From Planctomycetaceae bacterium (GTDB lineage: Bacteria > Planctomycetota > Planctomycetia > Pirellulales > Pirellulaceae), in assembly GCA_002709225.1 (NCBI GenBank), contig PAQH01000156.1, forward strand, positions 1-38,979: DNA of 38,979 bases, in the 5' to 3' direction. Under the pieces are notes generated by a model, which saw only the letters and a list, made by a program, of their open reading frames with translations, searched no databases and was not told the DNA's origin. A program made the translations under genes and the position numbers. Shown here piece after piece: positions 1 to 7,970 of this stretch (its first letter is position 1; the number at the start of each line of letters is the position of its first letter).

Positions 1-39
1 CAAAACATCGCGACGCATCTCTTTCGAGTAGGCTTACAT
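1..39 (-). pseudogene. 5' end of a transposase-like gene with a stop at codon 2 (partial)
   Basis: An ATG at 39-37 is preceded by AAGGAGG with an ideal 7-base spacing, but the next codon is TAA (36-34). The same frame then reads AYSKEMRRDVL and runs off the window. A single change from a sense codon such as AAA to TAA would explain this: restoring it gives MKAYSKEMRRDVL, a typical IS630-like transposase start. The in-frame ATG at 18-16 could restart translation but has only a weak AAAGAG just in front. Either this is a dead copy, or expression begins at the second ATG, or the base is a sequence error. The family assignment rests on about ten residues. Confidence 0.35.
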
Positions 40-117
40 CAGGGCACCTCCTTGTCTGGCGTCCCAGCTTACCTACTTTGTGGCGATGGCGCTAGAGTAA
101 GAAAAGACACGCTCTAG
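1..117 (-). mobile_element. Left-edge fragment of an insertion element, probably IS630-like
   Basis: Seen: reading leftwards from 117, about 78 bases of non-coding DNA lead to a strong Shine-Dalgarno sequence (AAGGAGG on the minus strand, 53-47) and then to the start of a reading frame that leaves the window. The encoded residues AYSKEMRRDVL resemble, from memory, the N-terminus of IS630/Tc1-mariner transposases. Members of that family insert at TA. The putative outer end lies at the CTAG of 114-117, which also supplies the stop codon of the neighbouring hydrolase gene. A 6-bp inverted pair (CTAGAG at 92-97, CTCTAG at 112-117) is present near the end. The other end of the element is outside the window, so terminal inverted repeats and a TA duplication cannot be confirmed. 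Confidence 0.4.
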
Positions 118-1085
118 TGCGTTTTGAGCCAACCGACAAGTGCTCGCGTCACTTGTTTCGGCTTATCGCGATGCACAAAGTGCCCCGCTCCGGGAATCGT
201 CACCAAGGTCAACTCGTTGTCGATCCAACGCCATGTTCCATTCAGAGCGCCCGCCAAGAGGGCTTTATCCTCAAGTCCATGAATAAGTAAGGTCGGACAT
301 TTCACGCGCCGGCGAACGGCCTCATTTTCCTCATACGGTGGCCGCGGGTAGTTAGCTTTGTAGTAATTCAGCATTCCTTCGAAAGAACTACGCTGGAACG
401 CTTCAATATAACGTTGCCGTGCTGCCGGCTCCCGAACCCAGGTGGATATCCCCTGCGCCGTTAACAATGCGGCCGCTTGTGGTTGCTGAAAATTCCGCGC
501 GTACTGGCTATTTTTGACTTGCTGCGGGTTTTCCCGCAGCTCGCGCAGCAGTCCACGGGGGTGGGGAAGATTCAGGATGACCAACCGGTCCGTTTTCGTC
601 GGGTGAGCCATGGCATAATTCCACGCCACCATACCGCCCCAGTCGTGTCCCAAAATGGTCGCCGACGGAGCTCCGAGATGCGTCATCACAGCGTTCACAT
701 CGCCCACCAACTTCTCGACACGGTAATCCTCGATGGCCTTGGGTTGATCGCTCTTGTTATATCCCCGCTGGTCAATAGCGACGACGTGGAACGACTGTGC
801 CAGGGCGGGGATCTGATCACGCCACGTATACCAGTAATCGGGAAAGCCATGCACCATGATCAACAGGGGGCCCTCTCCGGCATGCACGAAATGAATTTTT
901 ACGCCCGTTGAATCAGCCACGCCGTGACGGAGCGTCGTTTCCTCCGCCGCTTTCCCCGGACAGACCGCAAGTTGGCAGCAGGCGACCAAATACATAGCCA
1001 CAACAACACGAGCGAAGGACGGTACCGGCATTTGCGTAATTCCCAGTGTGCAAAATGTTATGTGCGACGCGAAGCATCTGGACAT
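114..1085 (-). CDS. Exported alpha/beta hydrolase, epoxide hydrolase/dehalogenase-like
   Basis: An alpha/beta-hydrolase fold enzyme of 323 residues. HGFPDYWYTW (79-88) carries the oxyanion HG motif. GHDWGG (146-151) supplies an Asp nucleophile, D148, as in epoxide hydrolases and haloacetate dehalogenases rather than the Ser of esterases. D273 and H302 (GAGHFVH) complete the triad. A hydrophobic stretch at about 27-42 followed by GKAAEE suggests a signal peptide with an unusually long n-region. The ATG at 1085 is kept because GGAGG lies 5 bases upstream; the internal Met at 1031 would give a more ordinary signal peptide. The gene lies 33 bases downstream of the acyl-CoA synthetase on the same strand, so the two are probably cotranscribed. 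Its TAG stop coincides with the edge of the element at 1-117, so the C-terminus may be slightly altered. The substrate cannot be told. Confidence 0.85.
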   Translation of the reverse strand: MSRCFASHITFCTLGITQMPVPSFARVVVAMYLVACCQLAVCPGKAAEETTLRHGVADSTGVKIHFVHAGEGPLLIMVHGFPDYWYTWRDQIPALAQSFHVVAIDQRGYNKSDQPKAIEDYRVEKLVGDVNAVMTHLGAPSATILGHDWGGMVAWNYAMAHPTKTDRLVILNLPHPRGLLRELRENPQQVKNSQYARNFQQPQAAALLTAQGISTWVREPAARQRYIEAFQRSSFEGMLNYYKANYPRPPYEENEAVRRRVKCPTLLIHGLEDKALLAGALNGTWRWIDNELTLVTIPGAGHFVHRDKPKQVTRALVGWLKTH

Positions 1086-1118
1086 GGCGACCTCCGCCTT
1101 TCAACGAGACGAAACGTC

Positions 1119-2675
1119 TCAGATTTGGCGTGTCCCTTTCTGCCAATAGGGAGCGCGCAGTTCGCGTTTTAGAATTTTCCCATAGTTGTTCTTGGGCAGT
1201 TCTTCGACAAACTCGATCGTTTTCGGTTTCTTGTAACTGGCGATATGGTCCTGACAAAAACGAATGAGTTCTTGTTCACTCACGTCTTGGTCGTGTTGCC
1301 GGACGACGATCGCCTTAACTGCCTCGCCCCACTCCGCGTCCGGCACCCCAATCACAGCAACTTCGCGAATCGCGGCATGTTTCGTAAGCACCTCCTCAAT
1401 TTCGCGAGGGTAGATGTTCTCACCTCCACTGATAATCATGTCCTTAGAACGGTCCGACAAGTAAAGATACCCATCCTCGTCAAAATGACCAAGATCGCCG
1501 GTGTGCAACCACCCATTCTTAAGCGCATTGGCGGTGGCCGCGGGATCTTTCCAGTAGCCGATGGTTACTACCTCGGATCGCGTTACCACCTCACCAATCT
1601 TGCCAGCGGGTAACGCTTCCCCCGTGGAATCAACAACCGCTACGTCGACACCCGTGCGGGCAACACCCGCCGACGCCAAGCGGGTGAGATGAGGTTCGCC
1701 GGCAAGCCTATGTGCCTCTTGGGAAAGGGAGGTGATTGTCATTGGCGTCTCGCCCAGACCGTAAATCTGCACCATCTTGGGAAATTTATCAATCGCGCGT
1801 TTGAGATCTTCCACCATCATGGGTGCACCGCCATACACCAAGGCCTCAAGTGAACTGGTATCGGTGTGGGCAATCTGAGGACAGTCAAGGAGACGGTTGA
1901 TCATCGCGGGTGCGGCAAACAAATTCGTCACAGCCTCGTCCTGCAAGATTCGCAGGACCTCGTCGGGCGCGAAGGAGCTCGTCTCCAGAAAGACGTGTGT
2001 TGCGGCATTGGCCATATTGGGCAACGCGTAGAGCCCGCTACCATGCGACAGGGGAGCTGCGTGAAGTACGACCTCCCGGTCGCTTGGGTGGGGTAGGATA
2101 TCCTGGTGAAATCGTTCCGTCATACCCCACAAATTTTGATGGGTGAGCATCGCACCCTTGGGTTGGCCCGTCGTCCCGGAGGTATAAAAGAGCCAAGCGA
2201 CGTCATCCGACTGAACGTCGACGTCATCGTAATGGTCGGATTGTTCCGCGAGTACCGCTTCATATTGAAGAAAACCATTCTCCGTGGATCCGGTTGCGAT
2301 TTTGTGGGTGACTCCTCCGAGAAGCGCATCAACCTGAGTGAGCGCATCCTGAAAGCCAGCTTCCGTAAGCACCACACGAGATTCAGAGTGGGCGATGATG
2401 AAAGCGGATTCCTCCGGGTGCAACCGAAAATTGATCGGCACCACACCGCAGCCTGCTTTAAACCCCGCAAACATCGCCTCCAGCATTTGCGGGCCATTCG
2501 TCATAAGGATGGAAATATTCGTACCGGGATTAACGCCAAGGGCCACCAAACCGTTGGCAAGCCGGTTGACGCGGCCGTTGAACTGGTGATAGTTCTGTCT
2601 CTGGGCACCCCGCACCGTGGCCCATTGTGTGGGCCGCGACTGTGCGGCGGTCGTGAGTAGCCGTCCAATATTCAC
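1119..2675 (-). CDS. Acyl-CoA synthetase (AMP-binding, ANL superfamily)
   Basis: A 518-residue ANL-superfamily adenylating enzyme that should join a carboxylic acid to CoA through an acyl-AMP. The P-loop-like motif YTSGTTGQPKG lies at 164-174. The hinge region shows GWLHTGDLG and DRSKDMIISGGENIYP, and the catalytic Lys lies in NNYGKILKREL near the C-terminus. Length and motif order match medium/long-chain fatty acid or aryl-acid CoA ligases; the exact acid is unknown. There is no signal peptide, so it is cytoplasmic. The start is a GTG with GGTGGA upstream. It heads a minus-strand pair with the hydrolase at 114-1085. Only 41 bases separate it from the divergent thioesterase at 2717, so the two transcripts must share a very compact promoter region. 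Confidence 0.93.
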   Translation of the reverse strand: MNIGRLLTTAAQSRPTQWATVRGAQRQNYHQFNGRVNRLANGLVALGVNPGTNISILMTNGPQMLEAMFAGFKAGCGVVPINFRLHPEESAFIIAHSESRVVLTEAGFQDALTQVDALLGGVTHKIATGSTENGFLQYEAVLAEQSDHYDDVDVQSDDVAWLFYTSGTTGQPKGAMLTHQNLWGMTERFHQDILPHPSDREVVLHAAPLSHGSGLYALPNMANAATHVFLETSSFAPDEVLRILQDEAVTNLFAAPAMINRLLDCPQIAHTDTSSLEALVYGGAPMMVEDLKRAIDKFPKMVQIYGLGETPMTITSLSQEAHRLAGEPHLTRLASAGVARTGVDVAVVDSTGEALPAGKIGEVVTRSEVVTIGYWKDPAATANALKNGWLHTGDLGHFDEDGYLYLSDRSKDMIISGGENIYPREIEEVLTKHAAIREVAVIGVPDAEWGEAVKAIVVRQHDQDVSEQELIRFCQDHIASYKKPKTIEFVEELPKNNYGKILKRELRAPYWQKGTRQI

Positions 2676-2716
2676 AGGTATTCCACCGTTTGCGCGAGCG
2701 AGGGACGCGAGCCATT

Positions 2717-3175
2717 ATGTCAGAATTCCCCGACCACCTGAATGAAACGCGAGAATCGTATCCCTACTTGGTGTCAATCGCATCAAGATGGAACGACATC
2801 GACGTCTTCGGGCATGTCAATAACGCCCTCTACTATGAGTATTTTGATTCGGTGATCAACAGATACCTGGTGGAAGTTGGTGGCAACGATCCCAAGTCGG
2901 ATGCTACGATGCAGTTTTGTGTCGAAAATCGTTGTCGGTACTACCGAGAAATGGGGTTCCCGGAAATGATCGAGGCCGGTTTGCGAGTTGCGAAACTGGG
3001 AAACTCGAGTGTTTGTTACAATCTGGCACTGTTTACAGCGGGCACAAATGACCCCAGTGCGCTCGGCTATTTCGTCCATGTCTTCGTTGACCGAGGGCAT
3101 CGCAGGCCGGTACCCATCCCCGCGCCGCTCCGTGACGCGTTAGGCCGTTTGCTCGTCGATCCGCGATCCAGTTAG
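2717..3175 (+). CDS. Acyl-CoA thioesterase, 4HBT hotdog fold
   Basis: A 152-residue single-hotdog thioesterase of the 4-hydroxybenzoyl-CoA thioesterase/YbgC type. The signature RWNDIDVFGHVNNALYYEYF is near residue 23, with the usual Asp (NDID) and HVNN motif. The family hydrolyses acyl-CoA or aryl-CoA thioesters in the cytoplasm. The start was placed at the ATG at 2717 rather than an in-frame start at 2690, because conserved sequence begins soon after and the earlier start would leave almost no room for the divergent promoter of the acyl-CoA synthetase. Divergent pairing of a synthetase with a thioesterase suggests control of one acyl-CoA pool, which is inference. The fusion gene follows after 58 bases. 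Confidence 0.9.
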   Translation: MSEFPDHLNETRESYPYLVSIASRWNDIDVFGHVNNALYYEYFDSVINRYLVEVGGNDPKSDATMQFCVENRCRYYREMGFPEMIEAGLRVAKLGNSSVCYNLALFTAGTNDPSALGYFVHVFVDRGHRRPVPIPAPLRDALGRLLVDPRSS

Positions 3176-3233
3176 GGTGCCAGGGGTTTCGCTTCGGCGC
3201 CTCTTCAAATAGCCACGAACGGGTAGTACTCTT

Positions 3234-4223
3234 GTGAAAATCCTCTTCCTCCACGGTTGGACGAGCGTTCCGGGCGGCGTGAAACCGTCTTTCCTGCGAT
3301 CCTGCGGCAACACCGTGCATAATCCCGCACTCCCGGACGGCGATTTCAACAGCGCTGTCGCTATCGCGCAGCAAGAGTTCGATCGCCACCAACCCGACGT
3401 GGTGGTTGGCGCTAGCCGAGGCGGTGCCCTCGCGATGAATATCCGATCCGGGACAGCGCCACTTGTACTTCTGTGTCCCGCCTGGAAGCGTTGGGGAAAA
3501 GCAACACGGGCGAAAGGTCGCAGCTGGATTTTGCATTCGCGAGGCGATGACGTGGTCGCCTACGCGGACAGTGAACTTCTGGTCAAGGCGAGCGGCCTAG
3601 GCCAGGGGCAAATGATCGAGACGGGCGAGGATCATCGTTTGGCCGACAAGCCCAGCTTGGAGGCAATGTGGCAAGCTTGCCAACGATCTCAAGACGCCCA
3701 GGTTGGCGTCACGGTCTACTACCTGGAAATGCGCTGCGCTCCCGCGGACCCCGCGCCACCCGCACCGGTCGGAGCACGCGTCCTTGAGGTAGCTGCCCCC
3801 ACGGTCGACTACTATCGATTTCTCTACAACGCTGTCGGCAGCGACTATCACTGGGAGAGCCGGGGTGCGGTAACCGACAAGAACTTAGAGGCGAGTATCC
3901 GGGATCCGCGGAATGTTTTGTACGTGCTGCACGTCGAGGGGGCCCCGGCAGGATACGCGGAACTCGATCTTCGTCTCGCGGGGGAAGTGGAACTCGTTCA
4001 ATTCGGGCTCTTTCCTGGCTATCTGGGCCGCGGTTTGGGACCTTGGTTTCTAAGTTGGATCGTCGAGAAAGTTTGGGCCGGATCGCCAAGTCGTTTCTGG
4101 CTGCATACCTGTACATTGGATCATCCCGCGGCGGTCCCGACCTATGTGCGGCAGGGTTTCACCCAGTACGCAGAGGAACACATTCAGCGAACTCTGCCAC
4201 CCACGAATCGCTCCTCAACCTGA
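3234..4223 (+). CDS. Fusion of a YqiA/RBBP9-like alpha/beta hydrolase and a GNAT acetyltransferase
   Basis: One uninterrupted 329-residue frame with two domains. Residues 1-155 form a short alpha/beta hydrolase: FLHGW at 5-9, nucleophile S61 in GASRGG, D105 or D106 in HSRGDD, and H134 in GEDHRL, a plausible Ser-Asp-His triad. A Pro/Ala-rich linker at about 168-180 leads to a GNAT acyltransferase domain (about 180-320) with the acetyl-CoA loop GYLGRGLG at 262-269 and a typical C-terminal HTCTLDHPAA...YVRQGF. The start is GTG. No signal peptide is seen, so it should be cytoplasmic. It lies 58 bases after the thioesterase and 37 bases before the exporter, so an operon is likely. The substrates are unknown; a coupled deacylation/acetylation role is only a guess. 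Confidence 0.85.
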   Translation: MKILFLHGWTSVPGGVKPSFLRSCGNTVHNPALPDGDFNSAVAIAQQEFDRHQPDVVVGASRGGALAMNIRSGTAPLVLLCPAWKRWGKATRAKGRSWILHSRGDDVVAYADSELLVKASGLGQGQMIETGEDHRLADKPSLEAMWQACQRSQDAQVGVTVYYLEMRCAPADPAPPAPVGARVLEVAAPTVDYYRFLYNAVGSDYHWESRGAVTDKNLEASIRDPRNVLYVLHVEGAPAGYAELDLRLAGEVELVQFGLFPGYLGRGLGPWFLSWIVEKVWAGSPSRFWLHTCTLDHPAAVPTYVRQGFTQYAEEHIQRTLPPTNRSST

Positions 4224-4260
4224 TCGGCGTCAACTACCGCCATGTGCGCCTACCAACTTT

Positions 4261-6456
4261 ATGAAATGGTTCATTGAACAGTTTGCGTTGCTGGTCTCCC
4301 GTCACCGCCCGTGGGGCTGGGCGCTCCTCTGTTTGTTGAGCATCCCGCCCACTTTGGGGTTGCTGGGGTACCAGCGTCGTCACCGTGAGCGGGCCCAATG
4401 GGCCGAAATATCGGACTACAAGGCCCCTCCCGGCGTGGATGTTTTTCAGTTTGTCGGCGCCCCTTTGCAATTCCTGCTTGAATCGGACGGATTTTTCCAG
4501 CCCGATCGAATTGCGGCGATCCGTGCTGCCGTCACGGATTTGGAACAGCGCAAAATGCTGCGGGGAGTGTTCTGGCTCGACACCCTGCCGGCGCGGGGCG
4601 CAATGGGGCTACCCGGGCGTCTGCTGCCGAAAAAGCTCACCGACGAAATTGATTGGCGAGCTGTTGCCCGACGGGTTGCGAAACAGCCGTTGGCGGCGGA
4701 GCAACTTGTGTCCGCCGATGGGCGGGCCCTGTTGTTACTCGTCGCGCCATATTCGATGCGACGTGCGTCGTTGGCAGCGATCCGGAAACAGCTACAGACG
4801 CGGCTACAATCAGCGGACATTCGGGTGCGCATGACAGGCCTCGTGCCGATCCAAAGGGCACTGGTTCGCGCTTCGGACCAGGAGCATCTCCACATTCAAC
4901 TGACCGCCTACGCTGCGGTTGTCGCCCTGGCCTTGTTAATCTTTCGCAAGTGGTCCACGATTATCATTGCCGTCAGCGGCCCGGCCGTCGGAACATTTTG
5001 GGCCCTTGGCTGGTTGGCGCTTCTGGGTGAACCGCATTCTGATTTGGACCCGTTGCTGCCCGTCATGTTTGCCATGATCGGTTTCACCGACAGTGTCCAC
5101 CTGGTCGTTCACCTGCGGCAGGAACGATTGCGTGGCACTTCGCAGGCCGAATCCGCGCGTCTTGCCGCCACGCATATTGGCAAAGCCTGCCTGCTAACAT
5201 CTCTTACCACGGCAATCGGTTTTGGCTCGCTGATCATTTCCGATGCGGAAGTAGTGCAGGCATTTGGTCGCGGTGCGGCCATTGGCGTCTTCGCGAGTTA
5301 CCTCGCGGTGATCTTGGTCGTTCCACTGCTTGGGGCATCCCCTTTGGGCAAAAGGATTCATCTAGGCCTGGATCGGGACCTTGTGACAAGGCACATGGAA
5401 CGATTGGCCGTGGTGGTTGTTTGGATCGTGCCCCGCGCACGAAGTGTAGCGGCGTGCGGTATTGTTGCTACCGGTGCCCTCACCTACCTGACGTTAAACC
5501 TGACTCCCGATGATTGGCTTGGGAATCGCATTGACACCGACAGCGAAGCGTATCAGTCCATGCTGGATTGCGAAAAGCTGTTCGGCGGGATTGAGCACCT
5601 GCGAGTCATCGTCCAGTGGCCGGCCGGCGCCCGCCAGGAACGCATTTTGGAGCTTCTCGAAGAGGTGGAGAAGGCATGTGCGGACCAGCCTGAGTTGCAC
5701 GCACCCATCTCAATCCGCCCCTGGCAACAAGTCGTGCCGCTGGGATTCCTGCCGCCGCAGGTGCGAGACCAGTTCTGGCGGCCCACGGCGCAACGTGCTC
5801 AGGTGGTCGCTCGACACGGCGATATGGGGATCGCCAGCTTTGCGCCTGCCGTACATCGGTTAGAAGACCGCCTGAAACGGTTAGCCCAGAACAACCCGGG
5901 ATATCATTTCCGGGTATTGTCACCGGCCATGAACCGAGGAATGATGATCCAGGGCGTGGTCCGAGAACTCTTCACCAGCCTCGCGTTGGCCTCCGTAGTA
6001 ATCTTCGCGATCCTGGCGTTGGCCTTCAAATCGCTGCGGGTCGGTATGGCTGCGGTGATCCCTAACCTGTTCCCATTGGTGGTGACTGGCGGAATCCGAC
6101 TTCTTTGGAACCCCACACTGGACATAGCCAGTGCCTGCGCGTTCACCGTGTGCCTGGGAATCGCCGTCGACGACACCATCCATTTCCTGGCCAGGTATCA
6201 ACACGAGTTGCTGGCCTCGCAGGATTCGCTCGCGGCATTACGTCGGACATTTGTGGCCGTGGGCAACGCCCTGGTCCTGACGACCATCGTACTGGTCGCA
6301 GGATTCGCCTCGGTCTTTGTCAGCCCGCTTCCGACGCATCATCTTTTCGCGGGCGTGGCGTGTACAACTATCGCCGCCGCCCTGTTTGCGGATTTGGTGT
6401 TCCTCCCCGCACTTTTAGCCGCCATGTCAAGGAACCATGGCACCCCCACGGGATAA
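4261..6456 (+). CDS. MMPL/RND-superfamily exporter, 12 membrane segments
   Basis: A 731-residue inner-membrane protein with the two-fold RND layout. A first membrane helix (about 17-36) is followed by an extracytoplasmic domain, then a helix bundle containing GFTDSVHLVVHL. The second half repeats this with a helix near SVAACGIVATGALTYL, a second outer domain, and a bundle with AVDDTIHFLARY. The Asp residues in the two equivalent helices match the proton-relay positions of MMPL/SSD transporters. Such proteins export lipids or hydrophobic molecules by proton antiport. The ATG at 4261 is chosen because the upstream in-frame extension to 4144 overlaps the fusion gene and has no conserved look. 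It lies 37 bases downstream of the hydrolase-GNAT gene, probably the last gene of that operon. The cargo is unknown. Confidence 0.88.
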   Translation: MKWFIEQFALLVSRHRPWGWALLCLLSIPPTLGLLGYQRRHRERAQWAEISDYKAPPGVDVFQFVGAPLQFLLESDGFFQPDRIAAIRAAVTDLEQRKMLRGVFWLDTLPARGAMGLPGRLLPKKLTDEIDWRAVARRVAKQPLAAEQLVSADGRALLLLVAPYSMRRASLAAIRKQLQTRLQSADIRVRMTGLVPIQRALVRASDQEHLHIQLTAYAAVVALALLIFRKWSTIIIAVSGPAVGTFWALGWLALLGEPHSDLDPLLPVMFAMIGFTDSVHLVVHLRQERLRGTSQAESARLAATHIGKACLLTSLTTAIGFGSLIISDAEVVQAFGRGAAIGVFASYLAVILVVPLLGASPLGKRIHLGLDRDLVTRHMERLAVVVVWIVPRARSVAACGIVATGALTYLTLNLTPDDWLGNRIDTDSEAYQSMLDCEKLFGGIEHLRVIVQWPAGARQERILELLEEVEKACADQPELHAPISIRPWQQVVPLGFLPPQVRDQFWRPTAQRAQVVARHGDMGIASFAPAVHRLEDRLKRLAQNNPGYHFRVLSPAMNRGMMIQGVVRELFTSLALASVVIFAILALAFKSLRVGMAAVIPNLFPLVVTGGIRLLWNPTLDIASACAFTVCLGIAVDDTIHFLARYQHELLASQDSLAALRRTFVAVGNALVLTTIVLVAGFASVFVSPLPTHHLFAGVACTTIAAALFADLVFLPALLAAMSRNHGTPTG

Positions 6457-6568
6457 GCGCGCCCGCTGGCGCCCGACGAGGACGCGTCGACTTGAACCAC
6501 GGGCCGGCGCGCCGTCCTCCAACTCGGCAACACGCGCAATCCTCTCCGCGATTGACCTGACCGGGCAA
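6457..6568. other. Convergent intergenic region with a tRNA-like top-half hairpin
   Basis: This 112-base gap lies between the ends of the convergent exporter and DUF1552 genes. On the minus strand, 6519-6478 can fold into a tRNA acceptor plus T-arm minihelix. GAGGACG (6519-6513) pairs perfectly with CGTCCTC (6484-6478). The T-arm CGTGG-TTCAAGT-CGACG (6501-6485) carries the canonical GTTCAAGTC loop, with one G-G mismatch in the stem. The D-arm and anticodon arm are replaced by 11 bases, and no CCA follows directly. It is not a complete tRNA; it may be a tRNA relic, a terminator-like structure or chance. Confidence 0.35.
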
Positions 6569-7906
6569 TTAGGCTTTGGTAAAAATCGAGTCCGAAAGTA
6601 CCCCGGTGCTATCGGCGAAGGCCGATTCGTGAATCCCCATGGAATGTAAGATGCTCAGATACATATTCGACATCCGCGTTTTTTCGCGGTGCCAATACGT
6701 ACCATGCCGCAGGCCCATATTCGATCCCCCCGCTACGAGCGTTGGCAGGTTCGTGGGATTGTGGGTCGTGCTCGCACCACTTCCATAAAGCACGATACTG
6801 TTATCGAGCACCGTACCATTGGCGTCTTTGAACTCACGAAGACGGCCAAAGAAATAGGCAAGTTGTTCACTCAAGAAGAGATCGTAACGAGCAAATTCCA
6901 ACTGCCCAGCCTTGTCACCCGCGTGGGAAAGGCTGTGGTGCGTCCGCGTCAAGCCGAGTTTAAGCGGGAACGTATCGCTAATTCCCATTCCGTCTTCACG
7001 GTTCAGCATAAAGGCGACCGAACGCGTGATATCCGCATCGAAGGCGAGCGCGATCAGATCGAACATGTTTCGATAATACTCGCTGGGCGTACCCTCGGAT
7101 GTGACATCCAGATTAAGATGGGAGTAGTCTTGCTCCTTGAGCGGAATATCGATCCATTTCTCGGAGGCGATCAACCGCGACTCAACCTCGTTGAGCGAAG
7201 TCAGGTATTGGTCCATCTTCTCTCGGTCTGAGCGACCAAGCTTGCGGTTCAAATCGCGTGCGTTCTCGAGTACGGCATCGACCAACCGAATGCGTCGCTG
7301 TAGTTGATCACGCTGCGCCGTCAGGGACGCGCGATCGGCGCGGAAGAGACGATCAAAGACCCTGCGCGGGTTGTTCTCGGCCGGGATCGGTTTGCCGTCA
7401 AGGCTGTACGAAATGGTGCCCGTACGTGACAGGAAGCCCACACCCGCGTCGATCGATAACACGAGCGACGGCTGCCTACAGTATTGCTTGGTGTGCAACG
7501 CGACCACTTGATCAAGACCCACCGAGTTGTATTTGCCACGTTCGGAATTGTGCAGGGGTGCGCCCGTTAGCCACATGTCCGAACAGACATGCGGATCTGC
7601 TTTCGTACCATTTTCGTGGTAAAGTCCGCCGAGGAAACTAAGCTCATTACGAAACGGGTGTAGCGGTGCCGTTGACTTGCCGTGTTCGAACCCGTTCCCC
7701 TTGAGGGTCGGAAACCAACTCCATTCATCAAGGCCATGTTCCGCTTTCGGCAGCGACATTCCGTTGGCCGTATAAAGAGCACAGAAACGGCGGGGCGGGC
7801 GAGCATGGGCCTCGTCTCCCATCGCTTCCAAGACTGGAAGCACAAGCGCCGTGCCAGCGACACCCTGGAGAACGGACCGGCGATTTAAGTGTGCTTGGGG
7901 AGTCAT
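6569..7906 (-). CDS. DUF1552 family protein, Tat-type export signal
   Basis: A 445-residue protein of the DUF1552 family, found mainly in planctomycetes and verrucomicrobia and related to DUF1501. The N-terminus has an RR motif (LNRRSVLQG) followed by a hydrophobic stretch, consistent with Tat export. The conserved early region reads [13 protein letters not shown] and later DMWLTGAP; the C-terminal part has [11 protein letters not shown] and LPTLVAGG. The biochemical role of the family is not established. The start at 7906 was preferred to the in-frame 7993 because the longer form overlaps the upstream gene and puts 29 non-conserved residues before the Tat motif. It lies 64 bases downstream of the giant DUF1592-type gene on the same strand; this pair is a recurrent planctomycete arrangement, so a shared pathway is likely. 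Confidence 0.9.
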   Translation of the reverse strand: MTPQAHLNRRSVLQGVAGTALVLPVLEAMGDEAHARPPRRFCALYTANGMSLPKAEHGLDEWSWFPTLKGNGFEHGKSTAPLHPFRNELSFLGGLYHENGTKADPHVCSDMWLTGAPLHNSERGKYNSVGLDQVVALHTKQYCRQPSLVLSIDAGVGFLSRTGTISYSLDGKPIPAENNPRRVFDRLFRADRASLTAQRDQLQRRIRLVDAVLENARDLNRKLGRSDREKMDQYLTSLNEVESRLIASEKWIDIPLKEQDYSHLNLDVTSEGTPSEYYRNMFDLIALAFDADITRSVAFMLNREDGMGISDTFPLKLGLTRTHHSLSHAGDKAGQLEFARYDLFLSEQLAYFFGRLREFKDANGTVLDNSIVLYGSGASTTHNPTNLPTLVAGGSNMGLRHGTYWHREKTRMSNMYLSILHSMGIHESAFADSTGVLSDSIFTKA

Positions 7907-7970
7907 CTCTGGCACCTGTGTTCGAGAATGGAAATCGTCAGCGTGTTGACTAGGTTTCGGGCGATTCGTC

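Noticed and set aside
2106..2660. Plus-strand open frame of 184 residues
   Set aside because: Antisense of the well-supported acyl-CoA synthetase gene; no motif.
3033..3536. Minus-strand open frame of 167 residues
   Set aside because: Antisense across the end of the thioesterase and the start of the fusion gene; no motif or ribosome-binding site.
6457..6568. Complete tRNA gene
   Set aside because: A T-arm and acceptor stem can be drawn, but there is no anticodon arm, no proper D-arm in register and no CCA, so it is reported only as a tRNA-like structure.
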